A stretch of 64,000 bases of DNA, taken from positions 2,000,909 to 2,064,908 of the forward strand of contig NZ_WRPP01000001.1 in assembly GCF_009760405.1 (NCBI RefSeq), read 5' to 3'. The stretch comes from Nocardia terrae. GTDB lineage: Bacteria > Actinomycetota > Actinomycetes > Mycobacteriales > Mycobacteriaceae. The notes beneath the pieces are model-generated. The model had not been told where the DNA came from and did no database searches. It saw nothing but the letters and a program-made list of their open reading frames with translations. Both the position numbers and the translations under genes were made by a program. Shown piece after piece: positions 35,945 through 45,918 of this stretch. The first letter of the stretch is position 1. Each line of letters opens with the position of its first letter.

Positions 35945-35988
35945 ACTTCGACGAGGGCATCGGGGCCCGCCGCGACCGCCGCTCGCCC
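35945..35988 (+). pseudogene. Duplicated fragment of the echA 3' end
   Basis: These 44 bases match 35188-35231 (echA codons near its end) with three differences. Beyond this the match to echA stops, so only a fragment is present. With the intact copy it brackets the BrnTA-like gene. Confidence 0.85.
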
Positions 35989-36052
35989 GTATCCGGGACC
36001 GGGCGGCGGCCGCGTCCTCGACGCCACTACGCGCCGAGGGGCCCCGCCCGGG

Positions 36053-36577
36053 TCAGATGCTGGCGCTGCCGGACCCGATGCTGCCGCCCCCACCGCAGCC
36101 GGGTTGCTTCGGCGGTTGCGCCGGGGTGGATCCCGCCGGTGCGGCGGTGACGTTCACGGTGGCGGAGGTGGATTCGGTGCCCTGGGTGACCTTGATCGTG
36201 TGGGTTCCGGCGGTCGGGACCCAGTAGACGGTGACGTCCATCCAGTAGAAACCGGCGACACCCATGCCCGTCGGCGCCGGTCCGCTCGCGATGCACTGGC
36301 CGTTGTCGTAGAAGTTTACCGTGGTTCCGGCTGTCGCCAGGAAGGGCAGCAGCTGCATGGACTGGTTGGCAGGTGATGTGACCTTGTACTGGTGGCCTGC
36401 GACGAGCGGTGACACCGACGGGCACGGGTCGTTGTCCGACGGGGCGCAATCGGCGATGGTGATCGGGCCGACGTTGGCCAGGGCGGCCGGGGCCGTCAGG
36501 GTGGTGAGGGCGGCGGCCGATGCCAAAGTGGTTGCGGCCCAGCCGATGCGGCGGATGGCTCGGGATTCGATGCGCAT
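36053..36577 (-). CDS. Small secreted protein of unknown function
   Basis: A 174-residue protein. Residues 1-33 are a clear Sec signal peptide (RRIGWAATTLASAAALTTLTAPAALA, with cleavage after ALA). The mature part has two Cys near its start (ADCAPSDNDPCPS), one in GQCIAS and a Gly/Ser/Cys-rich tail. The beta-rich middle resembles an immunoglobulin-like domain (ITIADCAPSDN ... VYWVPTAGTHTIKVTQG). I do not recognise the family. ATG 36577 starts the signal peptide; an in-frame extension upstream adds unlikely residues. Confidence 0.8.
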   Translation of the reverse strand: MRIESRAIRRIGWAATTLASAAALTTLTAPAALANVGPITIADCAPSDNDPCPSVSPLVAGHQYKVTSPANQSMQLLPFLATAGTTVNFYDNGQCIASGPAPTGMGVAGFYWMDVTVYWVPTAGTHTIKVTQGTESTSATVNVTAAPAGSTPAQPPKQPGCGGGGSIGSGSASI

Positions 36578-36698
36578 GTGTGGAGACTCCTCTGTCGCCC
36601 CGGGTGGGGGTCGACAGAATCTAACTTTCACTTACTGTGAAATGCATCCACTTCAGAAAGCTGATGTGCCCCAACTTCCTTGGGCGATATTTCCGGGG

Positions 36699-37943
36699 TC
36701 AGCCCTTCGGATAAAGGGCTTCGCTCAGGCGGGGGACCGCGAGTTCGCGCTGCCACGGCCGGGCGCCGCCCGCGGCGAGGTAGTCCTCGATGAGGGTCGG
36801 GGCCTCGCCGTTGGTGGCGGACTTGGGCAGGCCGTCCCAGCACATGCGGCGCAGCAGGTCCGGGGTGAGCAGGTTCTCGACCGGGACCGACACCTCGTTG
36901 GAGAGGTCGGTCATCGCGGCGCGGGCGCGCTGCAGGCGGGCGGCGGCGGCCGGGTCGCGGCGCTCCCAGCGGTTGACCGGGGGCGGACCGTCGAAGGGCT
37001 GGGTCAGCGGCGGCAGTTCACTGTCGGGCAGGGTGCGGGCGCGTTCCACCGCGCCGAGCCATTCACGCGAGTAGCGGCGCTGGCGGGGGCCGCCGAAGAT
37101 CGGCAGCGCACGCAGCGCGGCGATGGACTTGGGCTCGCTGGTGGCGGCGGCCACGATCGCCGAATCGGGGAGGATGCGGGCGGGGGCCACGTCGCGCAGG
37201 CGGGCCAGGCGGTCGCGGGTGGTCCATAGTTCGCGGACGATGGCGAGCTGGCGGGTGCGGCGCAGGGTGTGGATGCCGGAGGTGCGACGCCAGCGGTCGG
37301 CCTTGGGGCCCGACGGCTCGGCGGTGCGGACGTGCTCGAATTCCTGTGCGGCCCAATCGGATTTGCCCTGGTCTTCCAGGTCGGCCGCGACCGCGTCGCG
37401 CAGTTCGATGAGTAACTCCACATCGAGGGCGGCGTAGTTGAGCCAGTCGTCGGGCAGCGGGCGGGTGGACCAGTCGGCCGCGCCGTGGCCCTTCTTGAGC
37501 TCGCGGCCCAGCAGCTTCTCGACCATGGCGGCCAGGCCGACCCGCTCGTATCCGGCCAGGCGCCCGCCCAGCTCGGTGTCGAACAGCCGGGCGGGGTACA
37601 GGCCGAGCTCGGCCAGTCCGGGCAGATCCTGATCGGCGGAGTGCAGCACCCACTCCAGGCCGTTGATGGCCTGCGCGAGCGGCTCGAGGTCGCCGTCCAC
37701 CGGAATCGGGTCGATGAGGAAGCTGCCCGCGCCCTCGCGGCGCAACTGGATCAGGTAGGCGCGGTTGGAGTAGCGGAAGCCGGAGGCGCGCTCGGCGTCG
37801 ACCGCGAGCGGTCCGGTGCCGGCGGCCAGCGCGCGGGCGGCGGTCGCTATTTCGGCAGCGGTGTCCAGTACCGGCGGTACACCGTCCACTGGCGCGAGCA
37901 ACGGTACCGCGGCAGTGGCTTCGGATTCATCTGGTACGGACAT
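36699..37943 (-). CDS. RNase D-like 3'-5' exonuclease with HRDC domain
   Basis: A 414-residue protein (Rv2681-like). A DEDD-family exonuclease domain runs from about residue 25: exo I GPLAVDAERASGF (Asp, Glu), exo II HSADQDLPGL (Asp), exo III YAALDVELLIEL (Tyr, Asp). An HRDC domain is likely around WTTRDRLARLRDVAPARILPDSAIVAAA. It may trim structured RNA such as tRNA 3' ends. ATG 37943 is preferred, although the ribosome-binding site is weak and ATG 38024 is possible. Confidence 0.87.
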   Translation of the reverse strand: MSVPDESEATAAVPLLAPVDGVPPVLDTAAEIATAARALAAGTGPLAVDAERASGFRYSNRAYLIQLRREGAGSFLIDPIPVDGDLEPLAQAINGLEWVLHSADQDLPGLAELGLYPARLFDTELGGRLAGYERVGLAAMVEKLLGRELKKGHGAADWSTRPLPDDWLNYAALDVELLIELRDAVAADLEDQGKSDWAAQEFEHVRTAEPSGPKADRWRRTSGIHTLRRTRQLAIVRELWTTRDRLARLRDVAPARILPDSAIVAAATSEPKSIAALRALPIFGGPRQRRYSREWLGAVERARTLPDSELPPLTQPFDGPPPVNRWERRDPAAAARLQRARAAMTDLSNEVSVPVENLLTPDLLRRMCWDGLPKSATNGEAPTLIEDYLAAGGARPWQRELAVPRLSEALYPKG

Positions 37944-38146
37944 GGTCTTGAACTCTACGGGTAGGGCAGGGGCGAGCCGCGTCACGTCGGTGAAACGACC
38001 GGCCGTGACACTGCGTCGGGCCATTGGGAATCGTACGTCCGAGCCGTCGATTTCGTTGCAGTACAGAATTTCTCGCAGGCGAGAGGCGATTTTCCGGCAG
38101 CGGGCGCGGGAATTCGGCGGTCGGCGGCCGTGATCGGGGGCTCAAG

Positions 38147-38782
38147 TTATTCAGGGCTCTCGCCCCGGCGCACGTCCAGCCGGGTTACACCGGCGGGCGG
38201 TAGACCGGCCGCGTAGGCGAGCACCTCGCAGAAGGCCTCCACGTGCGGGCGCAGCGCGGTGTCGCCGACGGTCCAGGAGGCCCGCAGCTCGAGCTGATGC
38301 GCGCGCGGCGGTCCGGCGATATCGCCGTAGCGCACCGAACTGGTCGAGGTGACCGTGCCGCCCAACGCGGTGAAGGGGGTGCGCGAGTCGAGGGCGTCGA
38401 CCAGCCAGCTCCACGCCACCTCCGGCAGCAGCGGGTCGGCGGCCAGCGCGGAGTCGATGTCGGCCTGGATGTAGGCGACCAAGCGGAACACCCCGTGCCA
38501 GGCTTCCTGCCCGGCCGGGTCGTGGAGCAGGATCAGCCGGCCGAAGGCGTCGCCGTCGGAGTCGACGGGCACCACGTTCGTGTCGGGTCGCGTGACTTCC
38601 GCGCCTAGTGCGTACGAGTAGGGGGCGAGGCGCTGTGGCGGACGGATCGGTGCCAGTTCGATTCGGGGATGCACTGAGGCGGTTCCCATGGCCTCGACCG
38701 CGGCGCGGAACCGGGCTGGTTCTTCGGGCTCCGGGGTCGGGGCAGCGCCGTCGCGGAAGTCGAGCGGTGTCACGAAAGGCAC
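38147..38782 (-). CDS. DUF3000 family protein
   Basis: A 211-residue protein of the DUF3000 family (Rv2680-like). Conserved core: HPRIELAPIRPPQRLAPYSYALGAEV, then DGDAFGRLILLHDPAGQEAWHGVFRLVAYIQAD and EVAWSWLVDALDSR, ending EVLAYAAGLPPAGVTRLDVRRGE. No membrane segment or catalytic motif. Function unknown. It is immediately upstream of the RNase D-like gene and divergent from hemE, a conserved order. GTG 38782 or GTG 38773 could start it. Confidence 0.9.
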   Translation of the reverse strand: MPFVTPLDFRDGAAPTPEPEEPARFRAAVEAMGTASVHPRIELAPIRPPQRLAPYSYALGAEVTRPDTNVVPVDSDGDAFGRLILLHDPAGQEAWHGVFRLVAYIQADIDSALAADPLLPEVAWSWLVDALDSRTPFTALGGTVTSTSSVRYGDIAGPPRAHQLELRASWTVGDTALRPHVEAFCEVLAYAAGLPPAGVTRLDVRRGESPE

Positions 38783-38846
38783 CGTAGACCTTGCGGGAGC
38801 CGAGTAGTGCGAGGCGCGCCGCCGGGGGCCTTTACGATGGGCGGTG

Positions 38847-39914
38847 ATGAGTACTCACGCCCGACGCCAGCTGACCGATGCCCCCTTCCTCGCCGCCGCG
38901 ACCGGTGGCGTGCCGCATCGGCGTCCGGTGTGGTTCATGAGACAGGCCGGTCGGTCCCTTCCGGAGTACCGGGAGGTGCGCGCCGGAATCGGCATGCTGG
39001 AATCGTGTTTCGATCCGGAGCTGGTGTGCGAGATCACCATGCAGCCGGTGCGCCGCCATCAGGTCGACGCCGCAATCCTGTTCTCCGACATCGTGGTTCC
39101 GCTCAAGGCCGCGGGCATCGACCTCGACATCGTGGCCGGTGTCGGGCCGGTGATCGCCAACCCGGTGCGCACCGTCGCCGACGTGCGCGCCCTGCCGCGG
39201 CTGCGCCCCGAAGAGGTCGGCGCGGTCACCGCCGGAGTGAAACTGCTGCTCGACGCGCTCGACGACGTCCCGCTGATCGGATTCGCCGGTGCCCCGTTCA
39301 CTTTGGCGTCCTACCTGGTCGAGGGCGGTCCGAGCAAGAACCACGAGCGCACCAAGGCGATGATGCTCGCCGACCCCGAGACCTGGCACCAGCTGCTGGG
39401 CGTGCTCACCGACATCACCATCGAGTTCCTGCGCGCGCAGATCGAGGCGGGCGTGGACGCGGTGCAGCTGTTCGACTCCTGGGCGGGCGCGCTCACCCAG
39501 GCCCAGTACCGCGAATACGTTATGCCGCACTCGGAACGGGTCTTCACCGAGATCGCCGACGCCGGCATTCCGCGCATCCACTTCGGTGTCGGCACCGGAG
39601 AACTGCTGGGCGCCATGGGCGAAGCGGGCGCGGACGTCGTCGGCGTCGACTGGCGCATCCCCCTGCCCGAGGCCGCCCGCCGCGTCGGCCCCGGAAAAGC
39701 CTTGCAGGGCAACCTCGATCCCGCCGTCCTCTTCGCCGGCCCCGCCGCCATCGAATCCGAGGTCCGCCGCATCGCCCACGAGGCCGACGAGGCGATCACC
39801 TTGGGCGCCAAGGGTCACATCTTCAACCTCGGCCACGGCGTCCTCCCCAACACCGACCCCACCGTCATCACCGACACCGTCGCCCTCATCCACAGCCTGC
39901 CCACCCCCCTCTGA
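38847..39914 (+). CDS. hemE: Uroporphyrinogen decarboxylase
   Basis: A 355-residue enzyme removing four carboxyl groups from uroporphyrinogen III to give coproporphyrinogen III. The N-terminus carries [18 protein letters not shown], the family signature. The active-site Asp lies in [14 protein letters not shown], and [17 protein letters not shown] is the second signature. The C-terminus has [19 protein letters not shown] 38847 follows a GTG codon that could also serve. The downstream cgoX gene continues the same pathway. Confidence 0.97.
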   Translation: MSTHARRQLTDAPFLAAATGGVPHRRPVWFMRQAGRSLPEYREVRAGIGMLESCFDPELVCEITMQPVRRHQVDAAILFSDIVVPLKAAGIDLDIVAGVGPVIANPVRTVADVRALPRLRPEEVGAVTAGVKLLLDALDDVPLIGFAGAPFTLASYLVEGGPSKNHERTKAMMLADPETWHQLLGVLTDITIEFLRAQIEAGVDAVQLFDSWAGALTQAQYREYVMPHSERVFTEIADAGIPRIHFGVGTGELLGAMGEAGADVVGVDWRIPLPEAARRVGPGKALQGNLDPAVLFAGPAAIESEVRRIAHEADEAITLGAKGHIFNLGHGVLPNTDPTVITDTVALIHSLPTPL

Positions 39915-40215
39915 CACGGGCTCGAACCGATCGCCCTCGGCGCCGATCGGGGCAGCCTTACCACTCACCGATCTGCGACCGAGAGCGGATGAGGTCGTCC
40001 AGCGGGGGGATTTCCATGGGCACCGCTCGACGATGACGGCGTGTTGGGGCCTGTTCCGGGGTGCGAGGTGAATCACGCCGTGGTGAGCGTGTTTCGCCCG
40101 GTCATGACCGCGGCGGGCGGCCCGAGTAGGTTGGCGGAAGGCGGCCCGGCGGATCGGTGCGGGTCGCGCGTCGCGGAGTGATCCGCGGCGTTCCCTGGGC
40201 GAGGAGGAGTTGGCG
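39915..40215 (+). other. hemE-cgoX intergenic region
   Basis: About 300 bp with no credible gene. It carries weak dyads (CGATCG arms around 39928-39947, CGGATC/GATCCG around 40150-40190) and the GAGGAGGAG ribosome-binding site (40201-40209) for cgoX. No clear terminator or promoter stands out. Confidence 0.4.
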
Positions 40216-41562
40216 ATGCGGGTTGCGGTGGTCGGTGGTGGCATCAGTGGGCTGGTGGCTGCGTATCGGCTGCGGCAGGCGTTGGGGGATGCCGCGGAGT
40301 TGGTGTTGGTGGAGCGGCGGGAGCGGGTCGGGGGGATTCTGCGGACGGTGGAGATCGAGGGGGATCCGGTCGATCTGGGCGCCGAGGCGTTCGTGGGGCG
40401 ACGGCCGGAGATTCCGGAGTTGATGGGGGAGTTGGGGATTGCGGAGCAGTTGGTGCATCCGGCGGGGAAGCGGCCGCTGGTGTGGTCGGAGGGGGCTGGG
40501 CACCCGTTGCCCGAGCGGACGTTGATGGGGATTCCGGCGGGGGCGGAATCGGTTGCGGGGCTGGTGGATGCGCGGACGCTGGCGGCGATCGAGGAGGAGC
40601 CGAACCGGCCGTTGACGTGGGTGCGGGGCGGGGACATGTCGGTGGGGGAGCTGGTGCGGGATCGGTTCGGGGAGAAGGTGGTTCGCCGTAGCGTGGATCC
40701 GCTGCTCGGGGGAGTGTATGCGGGGCTGGCGGATTCGATCGGCGTGCGCGCGGCGCTGCCGACACTGGCCGCGGCGCTGGACCGGGGCGCGCCGAGTTTG
40801 ACCCGGGCCGTGTCGGAGGCGCTGCCGCCGCCGAGCACCACGCCGGTCTTCGGCGGTATCCGCGACGGCTACGGCGTCCTGCTCGACGCGCTGCGCGCGG
40901 CCGCCGACGTGAAGATCGAAATCGGTACGGCGGCAACCCGTCTCACCCGCACCGCCAAGGGCTGGCACGTGGACCCGGTCGGCGACGTGGACGCGGTGAT
41001 CCTCGCGACCCCGGCGCCGGTGACCGCTGAACTCCTGCGCGAGATCGCCCCGGAGGCGTCCGCGCTCGCCGCCGGCATCGACCTGGCCTCCTCGGCCGTG
41101 GTGGCCCTGGCCCTGCCCGCCGACACCGCCCTGCCCGACAACTCCGGCATCCTGGTCGCCACCGGTGAACCCTTGCGCGCCAAGGCCTTCACCCTCTCCA
41201 GCCGCAAATGGCCCCACCTCGCCGCCCGCGACGTGGCCCTGGTCCGCGCCTCCTTCGGCCGCTTCGGCGACCCCGCCCCCCTGTCCTGGTCCGACGAGGA
41301 CCTGATCTCAGCCGCCGTCGAGGACCTGACCACGGTCACCGGCGCGGACATCCGCCCCCTGCGCGCGGTCGTCCAACGCTGGCCCGGCGGCCTCCCGCAG
41401 TACGCCCCCGGCCACACCACCCGCATCGCCGACCTGCGTTCGGCCACAGCCGATCTCCCCGGCCTGGCTCTCGCGGGCGCGTACCTCGACGGCGTCGGCG
41501 TCCCCGCCTGCGCCGCGACCGGCACCAAGGCCGCGGCCCGCATCACCGACCATCTGGGCTGA
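40216..41562 (+). CDS. cgoX: Coproporphyrinogen III oxidase (HemY/CgoX type)
   Basis: A 448-residue FAD enzyme. An N-terminal dinucleotide-binding motif (VAVVGGGISGLVAAYRL) is followed by the substrate domain and the C-terminal FAD segment LPGLALAGAYLDGVGVPACAATG. In actinobacteria this family oxidises coproporphyrinogen III to coproporphyrin III rather than making protoporphyrin IX, consistent with hemQ encoded nearby. A GAGGAGGAG site six bases before ATG 40216 decides the start over the TTG at 40210. Confidence 0.94.
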   Translation: MRVAVVGGGISGLVAAYRLRQALGDAAELVLVERRERVGGILRTVEIEGDPVDLGAEAFVGRRPEIPELMGELGIAEQLVHPAGKRPLVWSEGAGHPLPERTLMGIPAGAESVAGLVDARTLAAIEEEPNRPLTWVRGGDMSVGELVRDRFGEKVVRRSVDPLLGGVYAGLADSIGVRAALPTLAAALDRGAPSLTRAVSEALPPPSTTPVFGGIRDGYGVLLDALRAAADVKIEIGTAATRLTRTAKGWHVDPVGDVDAVILATPAPVTAELLREIAPEASALAAGIDLASSAVVALALPADTALPDNSGILVATGEPLRAKAFTLSSRKWPHLAARDVALVRASFGRFGDPAPLSWSDEDLISAAVEDLTTVTGADIRPLRAVVQRWPGGLPQYAPGHTTRIADLRSATADLPGLALAGAYLDGVGVPACAATGTKAAARITDHLG

Positions 41563-41667
41563 CAGCTCACCCGGCCGCACACCCGCCCCTGCGTCGTCAT
41601 TCCCGCGCCCTCTCGGCCGGAATCCACCACGGGTGGTGTGACCGCGCATACCGGGATGGCGAGGTGG

Positions 41668-42639
41668 TCAGCGGGTGACGAGGTCGCTGGGGTCGGTGTT
41701 CGCGCCGCAGATGATGACGGCGACGCGTTCGCCGGGCGAGGGGACGTACGCGCCGGAGAGCAGGGCCGCCAAGGCGGTGGCCGCGGCGTGCTCGACCGCG
41801 AGTCGGCGGCAGTCCCACAGGGTTTGGCGGGCCGCGATGATCTGCTTGTCGCTGACCAGCACCGAGCGGATGTCGCCCGCGGCGGCCGCGGCCAGCGCCA
41901 TCGGGGTGACGCGGCGCGCCCCCAGCGCGTCGGCGGCGACCGAGTCGATCTCGACGTCCACCGGTTCCCCCGCCTCGAGGGCCGCGTTGAACGCCCGGCA
42001 GTTCTCCGGTTCCACCGCGACCACCCGCACCCCGTGCTGGTTGGCGGACACCGTGATTCCGGTCAGCAGCCCGCCGCCCCCGACCGCGACCACGACGGTG
42101 TCGAGCCCGGGCAGCTGCGCGACGATCTCCTCCAGCAGCGTCCCGGCCCCGGCGGCGATGTACGGATCGTCGTAGGCGTGCGAGCGCAGCGCCCCGCTGG
42201 CGGCCGCGTAGCGCTCGCATTCCGCGGCGGCGTCGGCGTAGGCGTCGCCGCCGCAGAGCACCTGGGCGCCGAGGGCTTTCAGCCGCGTCACCTTGACCGC
42301 GGGCGCGGTGGCGGGCAGGAACACGGTGGCCGCGGAGCCGACCAGCCGGGCCGCCCACGCGCCCGCCACCCCGGCATTGCCGCCGGAGGCGATGGTGATG
42401 CCCACCTTCGGCAGCGTTCCCTGTTCCCGCTGCGCCAGTACGAAATTCGCCGCGCCACGCGCCTTGAAGGTGCCGGTGTGCTGCATGTGCTCCAGCGCGA
42501 ACCAGACCTCCCCGGCGACCGGGACGGTGTCGGCGTCCGCCCGGGCCAGCACCACCGGACGGGTGTGGCCGGAGATTCGTTCGGCAGCCGCTGTCACCTC
42601 GGCGTATGTCGGATGCACTTGCGCTTCTTTCGTTTCCAT
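41668..42639 (-). CDS. PLP-dependent serine/threonine dehydratase
   Basis: A 323-residue fold-type II enzyme. The Schiff-base Lys lies in HTGTFKARGAANF, the Asn-containing loop is ITIASGGNAGVAGAW, and the glycine-rich phosphate cup is VVVAVGGGGLLTGI. No regulatory ACT domain, so it resembles catabolic dehydratases producing 2-oxo acids and ammonia. ATG 42639 follows AAAGGGGGA. It is divergent from a TetR-like gene over only 43 bp, a typical repressor/target pair. It is inserted between cgoX and hemQ relative to mycobacteria. Confidence 0.92.
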   Translation of the reverse strand: METKEAQVHPTYAEVTAAAERISGHTRPVVLARADADTVPVAGEVWFALEHMQHTGTFKARGAANFVLAQREQGTLPKVGITIASGGNAGVAGAWAARLVGSAATVFLPATAPAVKVTRLKALGAQVLCGGDAYADAAAECERYAAASGALRSHAYDDPYIAAGAGTLLEEIVAQLPGLDTVVVAVGGGGLLTGITVSANQHGVRVVAVEPENCRAFNAALEAGEPVDVEIDSVAADALGARRVTPMALAAAAAGDIRSVLVSDKQIIAARQTLWDCRRLAVEHAAATALAALLSGAYVPSPGERVAVIICGANTDPSDLVTR

Positions 42640-42682
42640 CGCTGATTCCCCCTTTTGTTCCACTGTAACTTACGCTGGACGC

Positions 42683-43348
42683 ATGCCCAGGAAATCGAAG
42701 TCCCTCGACGAGGCGACGCCCGGCGCGATCGCCCGGGCCGGGTTGGAGATCCTCGAGAACCGCGGCGCCGCCGAGCTGAGCTTCCGCTCCATCGCCGCCC
42801 ATCTGGCGGTCTCCCACACCACCGTGGTGCGCAGGGGCGGTGGCGATTTCAATGGTCTGGTCGAAATGCTGGCCGACCATCTCGCCCTGGATCTGCCCGA
42901 GATCGCCGCCGGCTCCGCGGACTGGGCCGATGCCACCGAGCGGCGTTTCGTGGCCTGGTACACCCTGCTCACCGCCTATCCGGGCCTCGTGATGCTGCGC
43001 GGGCCGCGCCCCTGGCTGGGGCCGCACTTGCTGACCCGTCTCACCGAACCACAACTGGCCGACAATGTTTCGCTGGGCCTGAGCCCCGGCGACGCCTTCC
43101 GCGCCTACCGCGAGTGCTACCTGTACACCCTCGGCTGCGCGGGCCTGGTCGAGCACCGCGACCGCAAACCCGCGCGTCTGCGCACCCGTTCCATCCTGGC
43201 CGCTCTGGACCCGGATGAATACCCCATCCTGGCAACCAATCTGGACGAGATCAGCGCCCTGCTCACCGACGACGTCGTCTTCCGTGACGGCCTGCGCCGC
43301 CTGATCGCCTCCTGGGCCGACACCGCGCGGGCCGCGACTGCGAGCTGA
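42683..43348 (+). CDS. TetR-family transcriptional regulator
   Basis: A 221-residue regulator. The HTH lies in [49 protein letters not shown], in which VSHTTVVRR is the recognition helix. This is a less common variant without the usual YYHF. The C-terminal ligand domain is family-specific. It lies head-to-head with the dehydratase gene, sharing a short spacer containing GTAACTTAC (42664-42672), a 4-1-4 dyad that may be the operator. Confidence 0.87.
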   Translation: MPRKSKSLDEATPGAIARAGLEILENRGAAELSFRSIAAHLAVSHTTVVRRGGGDFNGLVEMLADHLALDLPEIAAGSADWADATERRFVAWYTLLTAYPGLVMLRGPRPWLGPHLLTRLTEPQLADNVSLGLSPGDAFRAYRECYLYTLGCAGLVEHRDRKPARLRTRSILAALDPDEYPILATNLDEISALLTDDVVFRDGLRRLIASWADTARAATAS

Positions 43349-43409
43349 ATCACCCTGTCCGCCCTGCCCGATTCCGGGTGGGTTCGGGCGCAGTGGCACG
43401 ATGGGTGCC

Positions 43410-44105
43410 ATGGCGCGACTCGACTACAAGGCACTCAACGACACCATCCGCTACCTCATGTTCTCGGTGTTCCAGGTGGAGCCCGGCGAGCTCGGTGACA
43501 ACCGTGCGGCCGCGATCAAGGAGGCCAAGGTCTTCTTCGAATCGCTCGAGGAGCGCGGCGTGGTCGTGCGCGGCATCTACGACGTCGCGGGCCTGCGCGC
43601 CGACGCCGACTTCATGATCTGGTGGCACGCCGAGAAGATCGAGGACCTGCAGGCCGCCTACGCCGACTTCCGTCGCGTCACCGAACTGGGTCAGCTCTCC
43701 ACCCCGGTCTGGAGCCAGGCCGCGCTGCACCGCCCCGCCGAGTTCAACAAGTCCCACATCCCCGCCTTCCTGGCGGGTGAAGACCCGGGCAACTACATCT
43801 GCGTCTACCCGTTCGTGCGCTCCTACGACTGGTACCTGCTCCCCGACGAGGAGCGCCGCAAGATGCTCGCCGACCACGGCAAGCAGGCCCGCGACTTCCC
43901 GGACGTGCGCGCCAACACCGTCGCCTCCTTCGCCCTGGGCGACTACGAGTGGATCCTCGCCTTCGAGGCCCCCGAACTGCACCGCATCGTCGACCTCATG
44001 CGCGAACTGCGCGCCACCGAGGCCCGCCGCCACGTGCGCGAGGAGATCCCGTTCTTCACCGGCCCGCGCGTCGACATCGAGCAGCTGATCAACTCGTTGC
44101 CGTGA
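43410..44105 (+). CDS. hemQ: Coproheme decarboxylase HemQ
   Basis: A 231-residue chlorite dismutase-like enzyme that makes heme b from coproheme, last step of the coproporphyrin-dependent route. Family core includes [28 protein letters not shown], and [15 protein letters not shown], whose [10 protein letters not shown] carries the Tyr used for radical chemistry. The end has [15 protein letters not shown]. The heme His is not unambiguous by eye. ATG 43410 gives the standard ARLDYKALN start; ATG 43401 would add three residues. Confidence 0.95.
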   Translation: MARLDYKALNDTIRYLMFSVFQVEPGELGDNRAAAIKEAKVFFESLEERGVVVRGIYDVAGLRADADFMIWWHAEKIEDLQAAYADFRRVTELGQLSTPVWSQAALHRPAEFNKSHIPAFLAGEDPGNYICVYPFVRSYDWYLLPDEERRKMLADHGKQARDFPDVRANTVASFALGDYEWILAFEAPELHRIVDLMRELRATEARRHVREEIPFFTGPRVDIEQLINSLP

Positions 44106-44133
44106 GGTAACTGGCTATCTGCCCGCACAATTC

Positions 44134-44161
44134 GGGGCATGCGCGGATTCGCGCATGCCCC
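44134..44161. terminator. Bidirectional terminator between hemQ and msrB
   Basis: A perfect 11-bp stem (GGGGCATGCGC and complement) with a six-base loop precedes TTACTGTTT on the plus strand, between convergent genes. Confidence 0.85.
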
Positions 44162-44177
44162 TTACTGTTTCCGCGAC

Positions 44178-44621
44178 TCAACCAGCTGTGCTGTCCGAGG
44201 GGTGCAAGCGGAGCGAAATCGAGTTGATGCAGTAGCGCTTGTCCGTGGGCGTCGGGTAACCCTCGCCCTCGAACACGTGCCCCAGGTGGCTGTGGCAGGT
44301 GGCGCAGAGGACCTCGACGCGGCGCATGCCCAGCGAATCGTCCTCCTTGAGCACCACCGCCTCGGACTTCGCCGGATCGAAGAACGACGGCCAGCCGCAG
44401 TGGGAATGGAATTTCTCGGTGCTGCGGAACAATTCGGACCCGCAGGCCCGGCACGAGTAGACGCCCTCGGTCTCGGTGTCGGTGTACTCGCCCGTGAACG
44501 CCCGCTCGGTGCCCGCTTCCCGCAGGACCCGGTACTCGTCGGGGGTGAGCTTGGTTCGCCACTCCTGCGGGGTCAGCTGGATGCGCGGTGCGGGGATCGA
44601 GCTGTCGGCATCGGAACTCAT
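44178..44621 (-). CDS. msrB: Peptide methionine (R)-S-oxide reductase
   Basis: A 147-residue MsrB reducing methionine-R-sulfoxide. Two structural CxxC pairs (SCRACGSE and CATCHSH) bind zinc. The catalytic Cys lies in KRYCINSISLRL. The substrate motif is KFHSHCGWPSFFDP, with an additional Cys that may act in resolution. It is cytosolic (no signal peptide). It follows the mycobacterial order hemQ-msrB-aftC. Confidence 0.97.
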   Translation of the reverse strand: MSSDADSSIPAPRIQLTPQEWRTKLTPDEYRVLREAGTERAFTGEYTDTETEGVYSCRACGSELFRSTEKFHSHCGWPSFFDPAKSEAVVLKEDDSLGMRRVEVLCATCHSHLGHVFEGEGYPTPTDKRYCINSISLRLHPSDSTAG

Positions 44622-44631
44622 GGGCTCCAGG

Positions 44632-45918
44632 CTATAACGCGGCGGCGGCCTCGGTCCGGGGCGAGACGGTGGCCTCGTTGTCCGTTGTGTCCCATTCCGG
44701 GTGCATCCAGGCCGGGTCCAGGGATTTGCCGACCTGTAGCCGTCCCTCGCGCTTGGCGGCCAGGTAGCGGTCGCCGAGGACGCAGAACACCACGATCAGC
44801 AGCAGCCCCCACCCGAAGGTGGTGCGCAGGTACTCGAGATCGCGCCCGATGCTCTGCCAGCGGTCCGAGAGCCACTTGTCGTAGGACATGAACCCGAAGA
44901 TCGCCAGCCAGGCGGGCCAGTTGCGCAGCAACGAGTTCCGCATGACCACGGTCATCAGCATGGGGAACAGGAACATCGAGTAGTACATCTGGCCCAGCGG
45001 GCCCAGCAGCATGACCGCGGTGATCAGGACGCCCGAGGTGTTGCAGATGTAGAAGACCTCGTCCTCGCGGTAGTACCGATACAGCAGCCACAGCGAGACC
45101 AGCACGAGGACGCCCATCACGATGCGGATGGTCCAGGTCAGCCATTCGGCGACGCCGTAGTACCCGGCATTGCCGACGATCGCGCTGTTGAAGTAGTCCC
45201 GCGCCTCCGACAGGTACGGCAGCGTGTGGGTCCAGAATTCCTTGTAGTCCACGATGAACGGCCAGGCCAGCAGGTTCAGCGCCACCGGGATGCCCAGCGC
45301 GGTGATGAACGTCTTCCACTGCCCGCGCACCAGCGGAATCAGCAGCAGCGGCACCAGCAATGGCCCCTTGACCGCGACGGTCAACCCCAATGCCACACCG
45401 GCCCAAAGGTCTTTGCGCTTCAGCAGCAGGTGGATGTAGGCCATCATGGCCAGGAACAGGCAGCCGTTGATATTGGTGAAGCCGAGGGTGTTCGTGACCG
45501 TCTCGGAGACGAACATGGCCAGCAGCAACGCCGGCGCGGCGACCGAGTTCAGCGTGAAGTTGAACAGCTTCAGCAGCAGATACCAGGCCAGCAGCAGCGC
45601 GAGCGCGTTCACCAGAATGAAGGCCCAGCGCGACTTCTCGGGGTCCAGGATCGCCAGCGGCGAGATCAGCAGCGTCCCGCTGGGCGGGTACAGATACGCC
45701 GGATCGGTCGAGCTGAAGTTCGCGTTGTACACCGGCCGGTGGTTGAGGAACGCGAGCGACGCGTTGTAGACCGGCGTGAAGTCATTGGTGACGTGGTAGT
45801 TGACAGCGTTGATGAACACCCGATGCAACACGGTGAGAATCGCGACCGGCCACAGCGCGAAGTTCAGTACCTCAGCGGTGGTGCGAGCGGTGCGCGGCTC
45901 GAGCTGTCGAAGGAACAC
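44632..45918 (-). CDS. aftC: Arabinofuranosyltransferase AftC-like
   Basis: A 428-residue polytopic GT-C/GT87-type glycosyltransferase (Rv2673-like) using decaprenyl-phosphoryl-arabinose to add alpha-1,3 branches to arabinogalactan and lipoarabinomannan. About ten membrane helices. The first extracytoplasmic loop contains YHVTNDFTPVYNASLAFLNHRPVYN, with an Asp (NDFTP) in the usual catalytic position, then FSSTDPAYLYPPSGTLLISPL. The C-terminus is a soluble tail. It lies 10 bp downstream of msrB's start side, so the two genes may be co-transcribed. Confidence 0.9.
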   Translation of the reverse strand: MFLRQLEPRTARTTAEVLNFALWPVAILTVLHRVFINAVNYHVTNDFTPVYNASLAFLNHRPVYNANFSSTDPAYLYPPSGTLLISPLAILDPEKSRWAFILVNALALLLAWYLLLKLFNFTLNSVAAPALLLAMFVSETVTNTLGFTNINGCLFLAMMAYIHLLLKRKDLWAGVALGLTVAVKGPLLVPLLLIPLVRGQWKTFITALGIPVALNLLAWPFIVDYKEFWTHTLPYLSEARDYFNSAIVGNAGYYGVAEWLTWTIRIVMGVLVLVSLWLLYRYYREDEVFYICNTSGVLITAVMLLGPLGQMYYSMFLFPMLMTVVMRNSLLRNWPAWLAIFGFMSYDKWLSDRWQSIGRDLEYLRTTFGWGLLLIVVFCVLGDRYLAAKREGRLQVGKSLDPAWMHPEWDTTDNEATVSPRTEAAAAL

